In this document: piece after piece, positions 40,501 through 52,091 of the stretch | How the letters are laid out: each line of letters opens with the position of its first letter | How positions within the stretch are numbered: the first letter of the stretch is position 1 | From: Theocolax elegans | Lineage: Eukaryota > Arthropoda > Insecta > Hymenoptera > Cerocephalidae | Reading direction: 5' to 3' | Length of the DNA: 64,000 nt | Assembly (NCBI GenBank): GCA_026168455.1 | Contig: CM047425.1 | Span: 110,103,800-110,167,799 of the forward strand | The notes under the pieces: model-generated | The model's database searches: none | Told to the model about the DNA's origin: nothing | The model's input: the letters and a program-made list of their open reading frames with translations, nothing else | Made by a program: the position numbers and the translations under genes

Positions 40501-43500
40501 ATACAACTAGTTAGGAGTATCAGAAAGACAGCCCACTTTGGTCCCGACCCGGCACACTTTTTACAATTTGTTTATTTAAATAATTAATTAGCGAAAATCT
40601 GACGTTTTCGACTTCTTTGCTTTATATCTCACGATGTAACGGGGAGGCTGCTACTGAAATTTTGCATACAACTAGCTAGGAGTATCAGAAAGACAGCCCA
40701 CTTTGGTCCCGACCCGGCACACTTTTTACAATTTGTTTATTTAAATAATTAATTAGCGAAAATCTGACGTTTTCGACTTCTTTGCTTTATATCTCACGAT
40801 GTAACGGGGCGGCTATACTGAAATTTTGTATACAACTAGTTAGGAGTATCAGAAAGACAGCCCACTTGGTCCCGACCCGGCACACTTTTTACAATTTGTT
40901 TATTTAAATAATTAATTAGCGAAAATCTGACGTTTTCGACTTCTTTGCTTTATATCTCACGATGTAACGGGGCGGCTATACTGAAATTTTGTATACAACT
41001 AGTTAGGAGTATCAGAAAGACAGCCCACTTGGTCCCGACCCGGCACACTTTTTACAATTTGTTTATTTAAATAATTAATTAGCGAAAATCTGACGTTTTC
41101 GACTTCTTTGCTTTATATCTCACGATGTAACGGGGCGGCTATACTGAAATTTTCGTATACAACTAGCTAGGAGTATCAGAAAGACAGCCCACTTGGTCCC
41201 GACCCGGCACACTTTTTACAATTTGTTTATTTAAATAATTAATTAGCGAAAATCTGACGTTTTCGACTTCTTTGCTTTATATCTCACGATGTAACGGGGC
41301 GGCTGCTACTGAAATTTTGCATACAACTAGCTAGGAGTATCAGAAAGACAGCCCACTTGGTCCCGACCCGGCACACTTTTTACAATTTGTTTATTTAAAT
41401 AATTAATTAGCGAAAATCTGACGTTTTCGACTTCTTTGCTTTATATCTCACGATGTAACGGGGCGGCTGCTACTGAAATTTTCGTATACAACTAGCTAGG
41501 AGTATCAGAAAGACAGCCCACTTGGTCCCGAACCCGGCACACTTTTTACAATTTGTTTATTTAAATAATTAATTAGCGAAAATCTGACGTTTTCGACTTC
41601 TTTGCTTTATATCTCACGATGTAACGGGGCGGCTATACTGAAATTTTGTATACAACTAGCTAGGAGTATCAGAAAGACAGCCCACTTGGTCCCGACCCGG
41701 CACACTTTTTACAATTTGTTTATTTAAATAATTAATTAGCGAAAATCTGACGTTTTCGACTTCTTTGCTTTATATCTCACGATGTAACGGGGCGGCTATA
41801 CTGAAATTTCGTATACAACTAGCTAGGAGTATCAGAAAGACAGCCCACTTGGTCCCGACCCGGCACACTTTTTACAATTTGTTTATTTAAATAATTAATT
41901 AGCGAAAATCTGACGTTTTCGACTTCTTTGCTTTATATCTCACGATGTAACGGGGCGGCTGCTACTGAAATTTTGCTATACAACTAGCTAAGGAGTATCA
42001 GAAAGACAGCCCACTTGGTCCCGACCCGGCACACTTTTTACAATTTGTTTATTTAAATAATTAATTAGCGAAAATCTGACGTTTTCGACTTCTTTGCTTT
42101 ATATCTCACGATGTAACGGGGCGGCTATACTGAAATTTTGTATACAACTAGCTAGGAGTATCAGAAAGACAGCCCACTTGGTCCCGACCCGGCACACTTT
42201 TTACAATTTGTTTATTTAATAATTAATTAGCGAAAATCTGACGTTTTCGACTTCTTTGCTTTATATCTCACGATGTAACGGGGCGGCTATACTGAAATTT
42301 TGTATACAACTAGTAGGAGTATTCAGAAAGACAGCCCACTTGGTCCCGACCCGGCACACTTTTTACAATTTGTTTATTTAATAATTAATTAGCGAAAATC
42401 TGACGTTTTCGACTTCTTTGCTTTATATCTCACGATGTAACGGGGCGGCTATACTGAAATTTTGTATACAACTAGTTAGGAGTATCAGAAAGACAGCCCA
42501 CTTGGTCCCGACCCGGCACACTTTTTACAATTTGTTTATTTAAATAATTAATTAGCGAAAATCTGACGTTTTCGACTTCTTTGCTTTATATCTCACGATG
42601 TAACGGGGGCTGCGTACTGAAATTTTGCATACAACTAGCTAAGGAGTATTCAGAAAGACAGCCCACTTGGTCCCGAACCGGCACACTTTTTACAATTTGT
42701 TTATTTAAATAATTAATTAGCCGAAAATCTGACGTTTTCGACTTCTTTGCTTTATATCTCACGATGTAACGGGGAGGCTGCGATGAAATTTTGCATACAA
42801 CTAGCTAAGAGGATTAGAAAGACAGCCCACTTGGTCCCGAACCAGCACACTTTATACAATTTGTTTATTTAAATAATTAATTAGCGAAAATCTGACGTTT
42901 TCGACTTCTTTGCTTTATATCTCACGATGTAACGGGGCGGCTATACTGAAATTTTGTATACAACTAGTTAGGAGTATCAGAAAGACAGCCCACTTGGTCC
43001 CAACCCGGCACACTTTTTACAATTTGTTTATTTAAATAATTAATTAGCGAAAATCTGACGTTTTCGACTTCTTTGCTTTATATCTCACGATGTAACGGGG
43101 CGGCTATACTGAAATTTTGTATACAACTAGTTAGGAGTATCAGAAAGACAGCCCACTTGGTCCCAACCCGGCACACTTTTTACAATTTGTTTATTTAAAT
43201 AATTAATTAGCGAAAATCTGACGTTTTCGACTTCTTTGCTTTATATCTCACGATGTAACGGGGAGGCTGCGATGAAATTTTGCATACAACTAGCTAAGAG
43301 GATTAGAAAGACAGCCCACTTGGTCCCGAACCAGCACATTTTTTACAATTTGTTTATTTAAATAATTAATTAGCGAAAATCTGACGTTTTCGACTTCTTT
43401 GCTTTATATCTCACGATGTAACGGGGCGGCTATACTGAAATTTTGTATACAACTAGTTAGGAGTATCAGAAAGACAGCCCACTTGGTCCCAACCCGGCAC

Positions 43501-44018
43501 ACTTTTTACAATTTGTTTATTTAAATAATTAATTAGCGAAAATCTGACGTTTTCGACTTCTCTGCTTTATATCTCACGATGTAACGGGGCGGCTATACTG
43601 AAATTTTGTATACAACTAGTTAGGAGTATCAGAAAGACAGCCCACTTGGTCCCAACCCGGCACACTTTTTACAATTTGTTTATTTAAATAATTAATTAGC
43701 GAAAATCTGACGTTTTCGACTTCTTTGCTTTATATCTCACGATGTAACGGGGAGGCTGCGATGAAATTTTGCATACAACTAGCTAAGAGGATTAGAAAGA
43801 CAGCCCACTTGGTCCCGAACCAGCACACTTTTTACAATTTGTTTATTTAAATAATTAATTAGCGAAAATCTGACGTTTTCGACTTCTTTGCTTTATATCT
43901 CACGATGTAACGGGGAGGCTGCGATGAAATTTTGTATACAACTAGCTAAGAGGATTAGAAAGACAACCCACTTGGTACCGACCCGGCACACTTTTTACAA
44001 TTTGTTTATTTAAATAAT
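34531..44018 (+). repeat. 163-bp tandem satellite, forward arm, about 58 units
   Basis: CAATTTG recurs at 34531, 34694, 34857 and so on, a period of 163. Each unit has an AT-rich part with the 12-bp palindrome TTATTTAAATAA, a conserved core (GCGAAAATCTGACG, CTCACGATGTAACGGGG) and a variable end (GGTCCCGACCCGGCACAC). Two main types exist: one with GGCGGCTATACTGAAATTTTG and AGTTAGGAGTATCAG, the other with GGAGGCTGCGATGAAATTTTG and AGCTAAGAGGATTAG. The second type occurs at about 35263, 36890, 42775, 43262, 43752 and 43915. Near the right end it recurs every third unit. Confidence 0.95.
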
Positions 44019-45493
44019 GTCAGATTTTCGCTAATTAATTATTTAAATACATAAATTGTAAAAAGGGTGCCGGGTCGGGACCAAGTGGGCTGTCTTTCTG
44101 AATCTACAGCCTCCCCGTTACATCGTGAGATATAAAGCAAAGAAGTCGAAAACGTCAGATTTTCGCTAATTAATTATTTAAATAAACAAATTGTAAAAAG
44201 TGTGCCGGTCGGGACCAAGTGGGCTGTCTTTCTAATCCTCTTAGCTAGTTGTATGCAAAATTTCATCGCAGCCTCCCCGTTACATCGTGAGATATAAAGC
44301 AAAGAAGTCGAAAACGTCAGATTTTCGCTAATTAATTATTTAAATAAACAATTGTAAAAAGTGTGCCGGGTCGGGACCAAGTGGGCTGTCTTTCTATACT
44401 CCTAACTAGTTGTATACAAAATTTCAGTATAGCCGCCCCGTTACATCGTGAGATATAAAGCAAAGAAGTCGAAAACGTCAGATTTTCGCTAATTAATTAT
44501 TTAAATAAACAATTGTAAAAAGTGTGCCGGGTCGGGACCAAGTGGGCTGTCTTTCTGATACTCCTAGCTAGTTGTATACAAAATTTCATCGCAGCCTCCC
44601 CGTTACATCGTGAGATATAAAGCAAAGAAGTCGAAAACGTCAGATTTTCGCTAATTAATTATTTAAATAAACAAATTGTAAAAGTGTGCGGTTCGGGACC
44701 AAGTGGGCTGTCTTTCTAATCCTCTTAGCTAGTTGTATGCAAAATTTCATCGCAGCCTCCCCGTTACATCGTGAGATATAAAGCAAAGAAGTCGAAAAAC
44801 GTCAGATTTTCGCTAATTAATTATTTAAATAACAAATTGTAAAAAGTGTGCCGGGTTCGGACCAAGTGGGCTGTCTTTCTGATACTCCTAACTAGTTGTA
44901 TACAAAATTTCAGTATAGCCGCCCCGTTACATCGTGAGATATAAAGCAAAGAAGTCGAAAAACGTCAGATTTTCGCTAATTAATTATTTAAATAAACCAA
45001 ATTTGTAAAAGTGTGCCGGGTCGGGACCAAGTGGGCTGTCTTTCTGATACTCCTAACTAGTTGTATACAAAATTTCAGTATAGCCGCCTCCGTTACATCG
45101 TGAGATATAAAGCAAAGAAGTCGAAAACGTCAGATTTTCGCTAATTAATTATTTAAATAAACAAATTGTAAAAAGTGTGCCGGGTCGGGACCAAGTGGGC
45201 TGTCTTTCTGATACTCCTAACTAGTTGTATACAAAATTTCATCGCAGCCTCCCCGTTACATCGTGAGATATAAGCAAAGAAGTCGAAAACGTCAGATTTT
45301 CGCTAATTAATTATTTAAATAACAAATTGTTAAAAGTGTGCCGGGTCGGGACCCAAGTGGGATGTCTTTCTAATCCTCTTAACTAGTTGTATACAAATTT
45401 CAGTCTCAGCCTCCCCGTTACATCGTGAGATATAAAGCAAAGAAGTCGGAAAACGTCAGATTTTCGCTAATTAATTATTTAAATAAACAAATT
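44019..45493 (-). repeat. 163-bp satellite, inverted arm, about 9 units
   Basis: The same unit in reverse complement, beginning GTCAGATTTTCGCTAATT directly after a truncated forward unit. Both unit types occur. Single-base indels are frequent (runs of A, C and G vary). It ends in CAAATT, where the 1.0-kb block starts. Confidence 0.93.
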
Positions 45494-46502
45494 CAGTTTC
45501 GTCCCTGGAGGCGGCTAAGTGCGAGGTATCGTATACAACCGTGACTCCTTTCCACGCTTTAAATACATCGCGCTGGCTAACAAAAGAAATATTGAAACAA
45601 TTAGTTCAGCTAATTGTTACGTTACTCAAATGTAATTATAAACCCCGAAATGTTTGACCGACGTTTACGAGGGAATACAATTTTCATCTTGATTAATTCT
45701 TTAATAAAGATCAGACCTAAACTATTCTGTAGGAAACATTTAACGACTTTTTGTAATGTAAAGTATTCAACGGTAGAAATATAGGGTGCAAAAAAAATAT
45801 TCTTTCTTTTTCAACCAAATGAATTAAAACTTTTGTGGTATATTTGCCGTAACGCAGATAAACGTTTTTGAAAAATTTTAACAAGATAGAAATGTTTTAA
45901 CCAAAGTTAAAACTAAATGTAGTTAAATGTGACAAAATGAGTGGTTCAGTGCCAAATGCTCCTCCAAATGTGTCTAATCAATTTTCAATTTACTTAAAAT
46001 TTTTTATGAATATTCTTCAATATAATAACTTTGTGTTCCGGACAGATATATTAGAGAAATAGGAAGTACGCAAATGCACATGCAAGTCTATTATATTTTA
46101 ATTTTTAACGTGCATTTTGTGCGTATTTTCCTACGGTTTATCCCCACCGCGCGAGTCACATGGTGATTCGTGGCTTCACGCCTCTAGTTAGGAACGATGC
46201 GAGTCGTCCTGAGACTATTATAGATCTCGCATTTTCTGGCAATAAGGCCAGAAAGAACTGAAGATCGCTACCTGGACGGTAAAACCGAAAGGTTTGCCGG
46301 GACTGTAAGGCGACGGGGCGACGCCGTGGAAATACGGCACATATGTTTACGTACACTCTTCTATTTTCGTGTATTTTACTATATACGTGTGCATAGGCTT
46401 CTTCATGTTTCTCAGGTAAAGGCAATAAAATGCACGTGATGACCTTATGTGCGTCAAGTCTCGGCGGCGAGGCGTTAGGTAGGTAATGAGCAAGAGAAAA
46501 TA
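45494..46502. repeat. 1.0-kb block inside the array (copy 1)
   Basis: Non-satellite DNA that is nearly identical to 47126-48133. The differences I saw are one- or two-base indels, with no substitution. It joins the satellite at both ends with only a few shared bases, and it lacks most of the 155-bp terminal repeat that precedes copy 2. An 89-codon minus-strand frame within it is not conserved in frame in copy 2 and has no known family. Confidence 0.85.
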
Positions 46503-47003
46503 ATAATAAACAAATTGTAAAAAGTGTGCCGGGTCGGGACCAAGTGGGCTGTCTTTCTGATACTCCTAACTAGTTGTATACAAATTTCAGTATAGCCGCC
46601 CGTTACATCGTGAGATATAAAGCAAGAAGTCGAAAACGTCAGATTTTCGCTAATTAATTATTTAAATAAACAAATTGTAAAAAGTGTGCCGGGTTGGGAC
46701 CAAGTGGGCTGTCTTTCTGATACTCCTAACTAGTTGTATACAAAATTTCAGTATAGCCGCCCCGTTACATCGTGAGATATAAAGCAAAGAAGTCGAAAAC
46801 GTCAGATTTTCGCTAATTAATTATTTAAATAAACAAATTGTAAAAAGTGTGCCGGGTCGGGACCAAGTGGGCTGTCTTTCTGATACTCCTAACTAGTTGT
46901 ATACAAAATTTCAGTATAGCCGCCCCGTTACATCGTGAGATATAAAGCAAAGAAGTCGAAAACGTCAGATTTTCGCTAATTAATTATTTAAATAAACAAA
47001 TTG
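46503..47003 (-). repeat. 163-bp satellite, inverted arm, last 3 units
   Basis: About three units in reverse complement between the 1.0-kb block and the right terminal repeat. The first two lines carry small deletions (for example CCGCCCG for CCGCCCCG); the last unit is clean and runs into the terminal repeat at TTGTATAAAGCG. Confidence 0.9.
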
Positions 47004-47158
47004 TATAAAGCGTAAAACTTATATATTATTGTTTTCTCTAATAATGGTGTAGGTCATGTAAAAGAAATCGTTTAGATGCGTTATTTGGCGATAAATACAA
47101 AATATTTCTTCCCGGGGCCCCGCTACAGTTTCGTCCCTGGAGGCGGCTAAGTGCGAGG
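47004..47158 (-). repeat. Right terminal inverted repeat, 155 bp
   Basis: Perfect reverse complement of 34376-34530. Its outer 33 bp (from 47126) are also the start of the 1.0-kb block that is repeated inside the array at 45494. Confidence 0.9.
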
Positions 47159-48133
47159 TATCGTATACACCGTGACTCCTTTCCACGCTTTAAATACATT
47201 CGCGCTGGCTAACAAAAGAAATATTGAAACAATTAGTTCAGCTAATTGTTACGTTACTCAAATGTAATTATAAACCCCGAAATGTTTGACCGACGTTTAC
47301 GAGGAATACAATTTTCATCTTGATTAATTCTTTAATAAAGATCAGACCTAAACTATTCTGTAGGAAACATTTAACGACTTTTTGTAATGTAAAGTATTCA
47401 ACGGTAGAAATATAGGGTGCAAAAAAAATATTCTTTCTTTTTCAACCAAATGAATTAAAACTTTTGTGGTATATTTGCCGTAACGCAGATAAACGTTTTT
47501 GAAAAATTTTAACAAGATAGAATGTTTTAACCAAAGTTAAAACTAAAATGTAGTTAAATGTGACAAAATGAGTGTTCAGTGCCAAATGCTCCTCCAAATG
47601 TGTCTAATCAATTTTCATTTACTTAAAATTTTTTATGAATATTCTTCAATATAATAACTTTGTGTTCCGGACAGATATATTAGAGAAATAGGAAGTACGC
47701 AAATGCACATGCAAGTCTATTATATTTTAATTTTTAACGTGCATTTTGTGCGTATTTTCCTACGGTTTATCCCCACCGCGCGAGTCACATGGTGATTCGT
47801 GGCTTCACGCCTCTAGTTAGGAACGATGCGAGTCGTCCTGAGACTATTATAGATCTCGCATTTTCTGGCAATAAGGCCAGAAAGAACTGAAGATCGCTAC
47901 CTGGACGGTAAAACCGAAAGGTTTGCCGGGACTGTAAGGCGACGGGGCGACGCCGTGGAAATATACGGCACATATGTTTACGTACACTCTTCTATTTTCG
48001 TGTATTTTACTATATACGTGTGCATAGGCTTCTTCATGTTTCTCAGGTAAAGGCAATAAAATGCACGTGATGACCTTATGTGCGTCAAGTCTCGGCGGCG
48101 AGGCGTTAGGTAGGTAATGAGCAAGAGAAAATA
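47126..48133. repeat. 1.0-kb block, copy 2, right flank of the element
   Basis: Starts within the right terminal repeat and continues into unique-looking flanking DNA, diverging from copy 1 after GCAAGAGAAAATA. This copy is the more likely original, because it continues smoothly into the flank. A 114-codon minus-strand frame (47847-48191) is not preserved in copy 1. Confidence 0.85.
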
Positions 48134-50060
48134 GCAAGGAACCGACACTTCTCTCTATCCCTTCGATTTGAGCAGTTCTTTCGAGCCTCAAATAGCATAT
48201 ATTGTTCGTTAAGCCGACTTGTATTGGTGCGCGCGCGAACCGTATTTACAGACGCATATAATTTAGTAAATAGCTTCTATCTAGTACAAAGAATAAATAT
48301 ATAAGTTAAAACAAACTATTTTGTGTTAAATTTATTTATATTTGGAACTCCATAATCACCTTTACTTTATACGAAACACTTTGGTTATAATGATTCTGTC
48401 TTTTTGAAATTATCCAGAAAAGTTTAAGGTCATTGAGATAAAAAAAAATAATTTTTTTCGACCTAACTCCACTGTTAATAAGATTGAAAATTAAACCACG
48501 GAAGAGCCGCGGAAAAGGTTCGTTAGGGTAAGAAAAAGGGGCGTGTGTAACGAACGGCAAGTTTTTAGTTTGCTCTGTAGAGGGAACGAGGAAAATTCGC
48601 GATATAAATGATTCTCATCCCGCTGAGCTGGCGGTCCGTTCTCGATGTCATTTTTCGTCCACGGGCCGAGTCCACGCGAACATTAATATCCAGCCGCCGC
48701 TGCTTGGAAAAGGATTCACGGAATCATATTATATATACATATATATATGTATAAAGGCTAAGCGTGAATTTCGCAACGGCCGTGTTCGCGTTGATTCATC
48801 GTCCTCGTTATTTTTCGCAGCGGTACCGAGCCTGTGGATGAAAATGCAGAAGCTTACTGTTTATTAATTTTACAAGTTGACTTGGTAGAGCTTGACGCGA
48901 CGATCTTTTGGATATAAATATATAATTTTATCCAAGGGTATATATCTCGACAATTTTAAAAAAATTTATTTCCAAAGTTTACGTTTATTTTTTTAAAATT
49001 TAAGTAAATTTGAAATTAATTTTTTACAAACTTGCGCTTATGTAGTTCAGTAAGTTATAATAATAATTTCGATCATAAATCGCGTTACTCAAGATATTAA
49101 AATTGAAATTAAGAAATACATGTTTCATATGGAAGTTGGTAGAATGCGACATTTATTTTCTTGTAAGTTAGTGTTATGTTCCTTAATACTTATGTTCATC
49201 ATAAAATTTCTTATGATAGTTCATAAAAAAGTTGTTTTTACGCTACTAAAGAACCATTACTCTATGAAATATTTTTTGTACTTTACATTGGAAGTATTAT
49301 ACTATATTCACAAGTAAATCAATGTAATATATTAACGCGTCGTGTAATTACATTTTCCACAAATTTAAGCCCATATTACAGAGATCTATATTTTTCATCC
49401 CAAAGAACGTGTGATATAGTTTATAATATATAAAAGAGCCTGTTAAACAACTGGAGTTTTTTTACAATGTTACAAGAGACAATATTTTTTTTCTTCAAAC
49501 TAACTAACTGGTAACAGTGTTAAAATGTTTGTCGGTTGATAGTAGAGAGCATTAATAATACAAAATTTATTGATTTTAAAAAATTGATAAAATTCACGTT
49601 TATTGGTTAAAGTAAATACGAGGGTCTGACGGAAAAATAAAAAAAATTATTGTCTGTATAGCTAAAAAAATAATAATATCGAAGGTCGATATCTTAACGT
49701 TATTGGATAAAACGTAGAATAATTTATTACTTTCGAAAGAATAGATACAATAATAAGAATTGTATAAATTACACCTGAAGTATAAATAAAAATGAAAAAT
49801 TGTAAAATAATAATTTATACAGATGGAATCCAGAATGGAATGCTAGAGTTTTGTTGGAATCAGCTTGAGCAGTTGGATTCTTCTTGAAACATCGAAAAAG
49901 AGGATGGGAGAGTAAGGGAGAGAGAAATAAGAAAAAAAGGAAAGAGAAAAAGTCTCTCGCGGGCGAGCTGAAAAGTTTGTTCATCTAGCTTTCACGTCTT
50001 CGCGCTGGGCTTTAAGGCCCCGGCGAAGGCTTATTTAGGAGCTTTGACTCGAAAGCTCTG

Positions 50061-50152
<92 letters not shown>

Positions 50153-51184
50153 TCGCGGCAGCGGTGAGAGTCGTGGGAGTCCGTTTCTCTCTCTTGCTCT
50201 TTTAAATTAAATCCCAACGACTTCCTTTTCTTTGGTCCGCAAGAGGGCCAAGCCTTTCGTTTTATCCAGTATCGCTCTTTCTCTCACACATCCTTTATAA
50301 TCTTTTTTCCCCCTACCCTCCGTACACCCGCTGGTTGGCTTAAGATTTTTTTTCCTTATCGTCTCAACTCCGTGTCTCTCTTACGGCTTCCATCGGTCTC
50401 GCCTCCTACTTACCTACCTATACCTACCTACCTACCTCTTCGTCTCAATTTTTTCATCCCCCGTTTTCTTCTTTTATACGCCCTCGAGTTTCCCGGTAGT
50501 ACTATGAACTCGATATAAATCCTGCGATAGCTGACTGACTGACTTCTCCTCTTTCTCTCTTACTTCCTCTCCCTCCGTCCCCGTTCCCGTTCCCGTTCCC
50601 GTTCTCGTTCCCGTCCCCGCCCCCTCGCTCACTTTCTTTACCTCCGGAGAAACATGACTGGCAACTGCAGCCTTAAGTATTCGCATTATTCTTCAGTCAA
50701 ACGTATCGGTAACGCCAAGCTTTATTAATGATTAAGATCTGTTTAACCGGTAAATATATAGCGGTCGGTTATTTAGTTTTATTTTTACTTCATCTTTATT
50801 TCATGAGGACCGACCAAGAGAGGAGATATATGCGCGGCTGCTGTTGATATTCAAAATGATAATCAAGACTGAAGAGATTACTCTGGCTTTACCCAGGCTT
50901 CGGGTTATTGTTTTATTAATTAATTCCTCTCCTCATTTTTAATCGGTGTGTCAATATTTTATGGTAATTAGCGGTTTTGGTAGCTTAACCAAATCAAAAG
51001 TATGTTACATTAATTATTATACGCATTACATTAATTAAGAGAATATCAAACACAATAAAATATATAAACTTTCCGCGCCTGCAATTTTCAAATTTTTAAT
51101 TGTAATAAAAAACAATCATTTTTAGAAATTAAAAACACTGATCTCTCTTTTTCACGCGATTTACCATGCTTACAGCGACGATTT
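48134..51184 (+). other. Neurobeachin intron, part 2
   Basis: No exon seen. Contains an 87-bp (GA)n tract at 50064-50150, a CCTA repeat at 50407-50437 and CCCGTT hexamers at 50577-50620. The region 50160-50660 is CT-rich. Confidence 0.65.
50064..50150 (+). repeat. (GA)n microsatellite, 87 bp
   Basis: Uninterrupted GA dinucleotides, the longest perfect dinucleotide run in the window. Confidence 0.95.
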
Positions 51185-52091
51185 TACTAACAAGGGGAGT
51201 ACTTGACCTCCGGGAAACGGATCTTATCCTAACGTTGGTATGTCTTTTATAATATAAAAATATGAAGAAAGCCAAGTTATTCCTTGCCAATGGCCACTTT
51301 TACAAAAGTTATTCGACATCTAATAATAATAGCAGTAAAAATTACTTTCAATTTGATTGCTTATAACTCGAAAACAAATAAAGATAGGCGCTCAAACTAA
51401 AAATGAGAAGAAAGTTGAGTTCTAGTAGATATAGTTTAAAAAAAAGAAGTTCAAGTTTTTCGATTTGGAGTAACGTTGTGAAGAAAATAAGAAATTAAAG
51501 AAATTTTAACCAAAATTTAATATGAAAAATTTATTGTTTCTTTTGGCCTAATAATCTTTAATTTCTTATTTTCTTTATAACTTTACTCCAAAATGAGCAA
51601 CTAAAACTTTTTTATTTTTAAATCATATCAGATTTTTGGTTTGAGTGTCTAAGGTAAAAGACCCAGTGCTTGGACACTTAACCTTACCGAAATGATGTAG
51701 TAATTGGACATCAAAATTTAGTATTTATTTTAAGAAAATTGTTCCTAGCCGAAAAAAATTATGCAAAAAAAAAGTTACTTAATTAAATCAGTATATATGG
51801 TCGAATTTGTTGCCTACATATTGTTATATAATAGATATTAATTATTCTGTTCAACAACTAGGACATGTCCAATTACTGGGTTTTTACCTTACCTTTATTT
51901 GTTTCCGAGTTATAAGTAATCAAATTGAAAGTAATTTTTACTACTATTATTATTAGATGTCGAATAACTTTTGTAAAAGTGGACATTGGCAAGGAATAAC
52001 TTGGCTTTCTTCATATTTTTATATGATAAAAGACATACTAAAGTTAGGATAAGATCCGTTTCCCGGAGGTCAATTATTCCTTTTGTAAGTA
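51185..52091. mobile_element. Palindromic MITE-like element, TA target
   Basis: Left arm 51185-51500 pairs with right arm 51556-52091 (after removing a nested insert) around a loop of about 55 bp, so the whole element folds back on itself. Shared blocks include TTGACCTCCGGGAAACGGAT and AGGATAAGATCCGTTTCCCG in inverted orientation. Flanking TA dinucleotides (51185-51186 and 52090-52091) suggest a Tc1/mariner-type target duplication. No open frame of note. Superfamily assignment is inference. Confidence 0.75.
51650..51891. mobile_element. Nested MITE, 242 bp, inside the palindromic element
   Basis: Its ends are inverted repeats of about 26 bp (TAAGGTAAAAGACCCAGT on the left, ACTGGGTTTTTACCTTA on the right), each including a TA. 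Removing it with one TA restores a stretch that pairs with the other arm of the host element (GTTTGAG..C-TA-.CTTTATTTG). The TA target is therefore directly supported. Confidence 0.8.

Larger units (their letters stand above)
34376..47158. mobile_element. Foldback-like element with satellite interior
   Basis: A 12.8-kb structure bounded by perfect 155-bp inverted repeats (34376-34530 and 47004-47158; outer end CCTCGCAC). Between them is a 163-bp tandem repeat, about 58 copies in one orientation, then inverted, about 9 plus 3 copies. Long inverted repeats built of tandem units are the hallmark of foldback elements such as Drosophila FB; the family membership is inference. No transposase frame is visible. 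The bases just outside the ends (GCTAGCCG on the left, TATCGTATA on the right) do not form a target-site duplication. The inverted arm contains a 1.0-kb block also found outside the right end, and array consensus errors are likely, so the true length is uncertain. Confidence 0.7.

Noticed and set aside
34531..47003. CRISPR-like reading of the regular array
   Set aside because: The units are 163 bp, contiguous and without unique spacers, in an animal genome. This is a satellite, not a repeat-spacer array.
47847..48191. 114-codon minus-strand frame in the 1.0-kb block
   Set aside because: The other copy of the block is frameshifted in it by an indel and no domain is recognisable. Most likely chance.
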